Source: Methylocystaceae bacterium (lineage in GTDB: Bacteria > Pseudomonadota > Alphaproteobacteria > Rhizobiales > Beijerinckiaceae). From it: a DNA stretch of 16,999 nucleotides. Numbering within the stretch: position 1 is the stretch's first letter; every line of letters begins with the position of its first letter. The DNA lies in assembly GCA_003152255.1 (NCBI GenBank), contig PLZT01000744.1:1-16999 (forward strand), read 5' to 3'. Shown here piece after piece: positions 13,594 to 16,999 of this stretch. A program made the translations under genes and the position numbers. The notes under the pieces were generated by a model. The model saw only the letters and a program-made list of their open reading frames with translations, searched no databases and was not told the DNA's origin.

Positions 13594-14832
13594 ATGAACG
13601 AGAGCGACGCCTTTTCGGCTTTCCATGGACACGTATTTCTTGGCGAGGGACACGAAAAAAGCGAGCGCAAGACATGGGCGGTAATCTGGCTCTGCGGGGC
13701 CATGATGATCGCGGAAATCGTCGGCGGCCTGCTGTTCGGCTCCATCGCGCTCGTCGCCGACGGGCTGCATATGAGCACGCACGCGGGCGCGCTTTTGCTC
13801 GCGGCGCTCGCCTATACCTACGCCCGCAAGCACGCCGATGACCCCAATTTCACCTTCGGCACGGGCAAGCTCGGCGACCTCGCCGGCTTCACCAGCGCGA
13901 TCATCCTCGCGATGATCGCATTGCTGATCGGTTACGAATCCGTAAGCCGTATCTTCGCGCCGGTCGCGATCCACTTCCGCGAGGCGATCCCGATCGCCTG
14001 TCTTGGCTTGGCCGTGAACATCGCGAGCGCATGGCTCCTGAGCGGCGGCGACCATCATCACGGGCACGGCCATGGGCATGGGCATGGGCGCGAAGGACAC
14101 GACCATGACGAGGCGCGCCACATCACGACCGGAGCTGGAGGCGTCACGCTGGAAATATTCGAGGACGGCGTCCCGCCGCGCTTCCGGTTGCGGTGGGACG
14201 CGGGCGAGGTTTTGGAAGCGCGCGCCGTCAAAATTGAAACCGCGCGGCCGGATGGTTCTTGGGAGCGATTCACGATGGTGGATCGCGACGGCTATATGGA
14301 GTCCATCGAGGAAATTCCAGAACCGCACGCTTTCACGGCGCATCTGAACATTGGCGGCGAAAGTTACGCGGTGGACTTTGTCGAGCACGAACAAGCACAC
14401 ATCGCGACCGCGCGGGACAATAACATGCGCGCCGCCGTCATCCACGTCGTCGCCGACGCCGCGGTGTCGGTTCTCGTCATCATCGGCCTGCTGCTCGCCC
14501 GCGCCTTTGGCTGGCTCTGGATGGACCCGCTCGCCGGCATCGTCGGTTCGGTCGTCATCGCAAGCTGGTCCTACAGCCTGATCCGGGACACCGGCGCGAT
14601 CCTGCTCGATATGAATCCCGACCGGCATATGGCGGCCAATCTGCGCCAAGCCATCGAAAGCGAGAACGACGAACTCGCCGATCTCCATCTCTGGCGCTTG
14701 GGGCCGGGACATTTGGGGGCGATTGTTTCGGTCGTCACGACGCAGCCGCGCGACGCCGACTATTATCGCGCGCGGCTCGCCCGCTTCAGGTCGCTTTCGC
14801 ATCTGACAATCGAGGTTTCGCATAAAAGTTGA
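13594..14832 (+). CDS. dmeF: DmeF, cation diffusion facilitator for Co/Ni efflux, with inserted domain
   Basis: DmeF is an inner-membrane proton/metal antiporter that exports Co and Ni. The 412-residue protein has six membrane helices. TM2 carries Asp56, His59 and His63 (VADGLHMSTH), and TM5 has His284 and Asp288 (HVVADAAVSV), giving the transport site. A His-rich loop (about 153-176, repeated HG pairs) follows TM4. Between this loop and TM5 lies an extra beta-rich segment of about 90 residues (about 177-268) with FEDGVPPRFRLR and EEIPEPHAFTAHL. This resembles the N-terminal domain of heavy-metal RND membrane-fusion proteins and explains the above-average length. The ATG at 13594 has GAGGG 5 bases upstream; the ATG at 13582, overlapping the dmeR stop, is the alternative. 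The C-terminal cytoplasmic domain (about 335-412) is complete. Confidence 0.93.
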   Translation: MNESDAFSAFHGHVFLGEGHEKSERKTWAVIWLCGAMMIAEIVGGLLFGSIALVADGLHMSTHAGALLLAALAYTYARKHADDPNFTFGTGKLGDLAGFTSAIILAMIALLIGYESVSRIFAPVAIHFREAIPIACLGLAVNIASAWLLSGGDHHHGHGHGHGHGREGHDHDEARHITTGAGGVTLEIFEDGVPPRFRLRWDAGEVLEARAVKIETARPDGSWERFTMVDRDGYMESIEEIPEPHAFTAHLNIGGESYAVDFVEHEQAHIATARDNNMRAAVIHVVADAAVSVLVIIGLLLARAFGWLWMDPLAGIVGSVVIASWSYSLIRDTGAILLDMNPDRHMAANLRQAIESENDELADLHLWRLGPGHLGAIVSVVTTQPRDADYYRARLARFRSLSHLTIEVSHKS

Positions 14833-14855
14833 AAAGCGCGCGCGGAGACGTTGAG

Positions 14856-14963
14856 ATGGCCTGTTGCAGTGAATCTTCTTGCCCGGACGCGGGGCGCGGG
14901 GCGATCTCCAAAAGCGCTGGATTCGCGGAGCTTTGTTGTACGGAACCAAGATCGAGCGGCTAA
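14856..14963 (+). CDS. Possible 35-residue Cys-rich peptide or remnant of a metal-transporter gene
   Basis: The ATG at 14856 is preceded by GGAGA (14844-14848) at 7-base spacing and starts 23 bp after the dmeF stop. The peptide begins MACCSESSCPD and contains five cysteines (3, 4, 9, 27, 28) in 35 residues, without a membrane segment. N-termini of this kind (CC-x4-C) occur on some cation transporters, so it may be the cut-off start of a second exporter whose remainder has been lost. It may also be a small metal-binding protein expressed with dmeRF. Being so short, it may not be a gene at all. Confidence 0.4.
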   Translation: MACCSESSCPDAGRGAISKSAGFAELCCTEPRSSG

Positions 14964-15066
14964 AATCGCGCGACGCCCCAATACGGATTCCACCAATTGC
15001 CCTCTCTTCCCGCGAGCCGAAGAGAATTAGGGCGAGGGACGGGGGCGATGCGGCCGTACCGATCCG

Positions 15067-15152
15067 CCAACGGATTCGTTGGCGCGATTGGCGTGGGTGA
15101 TTACGGCCCCAAGCCCCTCACCCCAACCCTCTCCCCGTAAACGGGGAGAGGG
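15067..15152 (+). repeat. Palindromic intergenic repeat, unit A
   Basis: This 86-base unit starts with the small palindrome CCAACGGATTCGTTGG (15067-15082) and ends with perfect 12-bp arms CCCTCTCCCCGT (15127-15138) and ACGGGGAGAGGG (15141-15152) round a 2-base loop. By hand alignment it matches unit B (15672-15757) at about 74 of 86 positions, in the same orientation. The CCCTCTCCCC type is a widespread repeat in Rhizobiales intergenic DNA. The 100 bp before it (about 14964-15066) show nothing recognisable. Confidence 0.9.
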
Positions 15153-15190
15153 AGCCGCAACCGATCGATTCGTGTATTCGCGCACGCGTG

Positions 15191-15553
15191 CTATGGTTCC
15201 TTGGTCTGCAATGCCATGAAAATCGTCTCGCAAACGTCGTCGAGATTGCTGAACACCTCGTCATTGCTCACGCGTAGGACGCGATAGCCTTCCCCCGCCA
15301 AAAATTTCTCGCGGCGGCCATCATATGCAAGTTCTTCGTCCGTGGAATGCGTCGCGCCGTCGACTTCCACGATCAATCTTTGCTCCCGGCAAACAAAATC
15401 CACGAAATAAGGTCCGATAGGCTCCTGCCGCACGAATTTGTACTCACCGAGCTGGCGTCCGCGCAATTTTCGCCACAGCTTCTGTTCGGCGGGCGTTTGG
15501 CCGCGGCGAAGGTCGCGGCTGCGATTTCGTTCAAGGAGACGCAGGCCGCGCAT
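15191..15553 (-). CDS. DUF559 endonuclease-like protein
   Basis: This 120-residue DUF559 protein belongs to the Vsr/restriction endonuclease-like fold. It has TPAEQKLWRKLRGRQL (20-35), then PIGPYFVDFVCREQRLIVEV (45-64) with Asp52 and Glu64 as the likely PD-(D/E)xK-type metal-binding pair, then DGATH, and the terminal GYRVLRVSNDEV strand. The ATG at 15553 has GAGGCGG upstream and matches the usual DUF559 start. The frame runs open to 15769, but that part is just a translated repeat. Its biological job is unknown; the family often sits singly in genomes near palindromic repeats. Here it is bracketed by repeat units, with the inverted unit M 45 bp upstream. Confidence 0.88.
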   Translation of the reverse strand: MRGLRLLERNRSRDLRRGQTPAEQKLWRKLRGRQLGEYKFVRQEPIGPYFVDFVCREQRLIVEVDGATHSTDEELAYDGRREKFLAGEGYRVLRVSNDEVFSNLDDVCETIFMALQTKEP

Positions 15554-15598
15554 GATGTCCGCCTCGAAAAAATCCTCGATCAAATTCGCCGGGCGTGT

Positions 15599-15648
15599 CC
15601 CCTCTCCCCGTTTTAACGGGGAGAGGGTTAGGGTGAGGGGCTTGGGGC
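15599..15648 (-). repeat. Palindromic intergenic repeat, unit M (inverted, partial)
   Basis: CCCTCTCCCCGTT (15600-15612) and AACGGGGAGAGGG (15615-15627) form a perfect 13-bp stem. The flank to 15648, read on the minus strand, matches the GCCCCAAGCCCCTCACC part of unit A almost exactly. It is therefore an inverted, shortened copy lacking the CCAACG palindrome, and it lies just upstream of the DUF559 gene. Confidence 0.88.
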
Positions 15649-15671
15649 TTTTGGCCCGGATGCCGATTAAA

Positions 15672-15757
15672 CCAACGGATTCGTTGGCGCGATTGACGTG
15701 AGTGATAACCGCCCCACGCCCCTCACCCCGGCCCTCTCCCCGCTCGTGGGGAGAGGG
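15672..15757 (+). repeat. Palindromic intergenic repeat, unit B
   Basis: This 86-base direct copy of unit A has the same CCAACGGATTCGTTGG start (15672-15687) and arms CCCTCTCCCC (15732-15741) and GGGGAGAGGG (15748-15757). The loop differs from unit A (CTCGT against TAAAC), while the length is identical. It also lies 20 bp after the ilvD stop, where its hairpin could end or stabilise that transcript. Confidence 0.9.
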
Positions 15758-15776
15758 GGCGCGCCCCACCTCTACG

Positions 15777-16999
15777 TCACGGAACTTCCCGCACCGCGCC
15801 CCTGGCCGCGCTTGTCGTCATCGCCGCGTAAGCCCGCAGCGCCTTCGACACCTTGCGCTCGCGCGCCGCGGGCACAAATCCCTTGGCCTGTTGCGCCGCG
15901 CGGCGGGCCTCGATCTCCGCCTCGCCTACGCTAAGCGTGATCTCGCGTGACGGAATATCGATTTCGATCCGATCGCCGTTTCGCACCAGCGCGATCAGCC
16001 CCCCTTCCGCCGCTTCCGGCGAGACATGGCCGATGGAGAGGCCCGAGGTGCCGCCGGAAAAGCGGCCGTCGGTGATCAGCGCGCAGACCTTGCCGAGGCC
16101 CTTCGATTTCAGATAGCTGGTGGGATAAAGCATCTCCTGCATGCCCGGGCCGCCGCGCGGCCCCTCGTAGCGGATCACCACCACGTCGCCGGCGACCACC
16201 TCGCCCGTCAAAATGCCGGAGACGGCGGCGTCCTGGCTCTCATAGACGCGGGCGGGGCCGGAAAACTTCAATATGCTGGCGTCGACGCCGGCGGTCTTCA
16301 CGATGCTGCCCTCCAGCGCCAGATTGCCGGTCAGCACGGCGAGGCCGCCGTCCTTCGAAAAGGCGTGCGCGGCGTCGCGGATGGCGCCGTTCTCGCGGTC
16401 GTCGTCGAGCGTCTCGTAGCGGCGCTCCTGGCTGAACGCGGTTTGCGTCGGCACGCCGCCGGGCGCGGCGCGGAAGAATTTTCGCGCCGTCTCGCTCGAG
16501 GTGACGCCAATGTCCCAACGGGCGATGGCGTCCTTGAGGGTCGCGCTATGCACGGTCGGCAGATCGCCATGCAGCAGCCCGGCCCGATAAAGTTCGCCCA
16601 AAATCGCGATGATGCCGCCGGCGCGATGCACGTCCTCGAGATGCACGTCGGACCTTGAGGGCGCGACCTTGCACAGCACGGGAACGCGCCGCGACAGCCG
16701 GTCGATGTCGGCCATGGTGAAGGGAACCTCCGCCTCGTGGGCGGCGGCGAGAATATGCAGCACGGTGTTGGTCGAGCCGCCCATCGCGATGTCGAGCGTC
16801 ATCGCGTTCTCGAAGGCTTCGAACGTCGCGATGGAGCGCGGCAGCGCGGAGGCGTCGTCCTGCTCATACCAGCGGCGCGCCAGATCGACGATCGTATGGC
16901 CGGCCTCGACGAACAGCCGCTCGCGGTCCTTATGCGTCGCCAGCGTCGTGCCATTGCCGGGCAAAGCGAGGCCAAGCGCCTCGGCGAGGCAGTTCATGG
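15777..16999 (-). CDS. ilvD: Dihydroxy-acid dehydratase IlvD (5' part outside window)
   Basis: IlvD dehydrates 2,3-dihydroxy-isovalerate and its methylvalerate homologue to 2-oxo acids, the third common step of valine and isoleucine synthesis. The visible 406 residues match E. coli-type IlvD from its internal [10 protein letters not shown] onward. They include [67 protein letters not shown] and [20 protein letters not shown]. The C-terminus is complete. About 200 N-terminal residues, including Fe-S cysteines, lie beyond base 16999, so the ATG at 16997 is internal. It is a housekeeping gene, unrelated to its neighbours here. Confidence 0.97.
   Translation of the reverse strand, partial: MNCLAEALGLALPGNGTTLATHKDRERLFVEAGHTIVDLARRWYEQDDASALPRSIATFEAFENAMTLDIAMGGSTNTVLHILAAAHEAEVPFTMADIDRLSRRVPVLCKVAPSRSDVHLEDVHRAGGIIAILGELYRAGLLHGDLPTVHSATLKDAIARWDIGVTSSETARKFFRAAPGGVPTQTAFSQERRYETLDDDRENGAIRDAAHAFSKDGGLAVLTGNLALEGSIVKTAGVDASILKFSGPARVYESQDAAVSGILTGEVVAGDVVVIRYEGPRGGPGMQEMLYPTSYLKSKGLGKVCALITDGRFSGGTSGLSIGHVSPEAAEGGLIALVRNGDRIEIDIPSREITLSVGEAEIEARRAAQQAKGFVPAARERKVSKALRAYAAMTTSAARGAVREVP

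Noticed and set aside
13573..14949. A 458-residue minus-strand frame antisense to dmeF
   Set aside because: It mirrors dmeF codon structure, lacks recognisable domains, and the plus strand holds a clear CDF exporter.
15067..15757. CRISPR array
   Set aside because: There are only three copies, spacing is uneven, one copy is inverted, a gene lies between them, and no cas genes are present.
15554..15769. N-terminal extension of the DUF559 protein
   Set aside because: The added residues are a translation of the palindromic repeats (LTLTLSPLKRGEG), and a ribosome binding site supports the start at 15553.

Overview
The window is GC-rich chromosomal DNA from an alphaproteobacterium, most likely of the order Hyphomicrobiales (Rhizobiales). 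The signs are an RpoH of alphaproteobacterial type, a DmeR-DmeF pair, proteobacterial RadA and IlvD, and the CCCTCTCCCC...GGGGAGAGGG intergenic repeats common in that order. A Methylocystaceae/Beijerinckiaceae relative is possible but not proven.

Bases 1-912 hold the end of rpoH and a strong terminator. Bases 937-8989 form one divergent accessory block, which I read as a copper-regulated TonB uptake system. On the minus strand a DUF2946 leader ORF (cruR-like, 3636-4025) precedes a TonB-dependent outer-membrane receptor (937-3543). On the plus strand a second DUF2946 leader ORF (4156-4584) precedes exbB, exbD, tonB, a secreted stand-alone TonB C-terminal domain protein, a BNR/Asp-box beta-propeller with Cys and His clusters, and a TlpA-like thioredoxin. 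Both leaders carry the two signatures described for CruR, the copper-responsive upstream regulator of Bordetella pertussis: a CXXC motif and a C-terminal RAPP motif. The receptor arm and the energy-transduction arm therefore appear to be switched separately, but by the same kind of nascent-peptide copper sensor. This twin-leader layout is the most interesting thing in the window.

Bases 9086-13004 are mostly housekeeping: radA, a small uncharacterised gene, an RluA-type pseudouridine synthase on the minus strand, and a single-pass membrane coiled-coil protein. A long imperfect palindrome lies between the last two.

Bases 13270-14963 are a Ni/Co resistance unit: dmeR (RcnR-type repressor with all four expected metal ligands), dmeF (CDF exporter with a His-rich loop and an unusual extra domain), and then a possible 35-residue Cys-rich peptide. 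Bases 15067-15757 hold a small DUF559 endonuclease-like gene framed by three copies of a palindromic repeat. The window ends inside ilvD (minus strand, 5' part missing).
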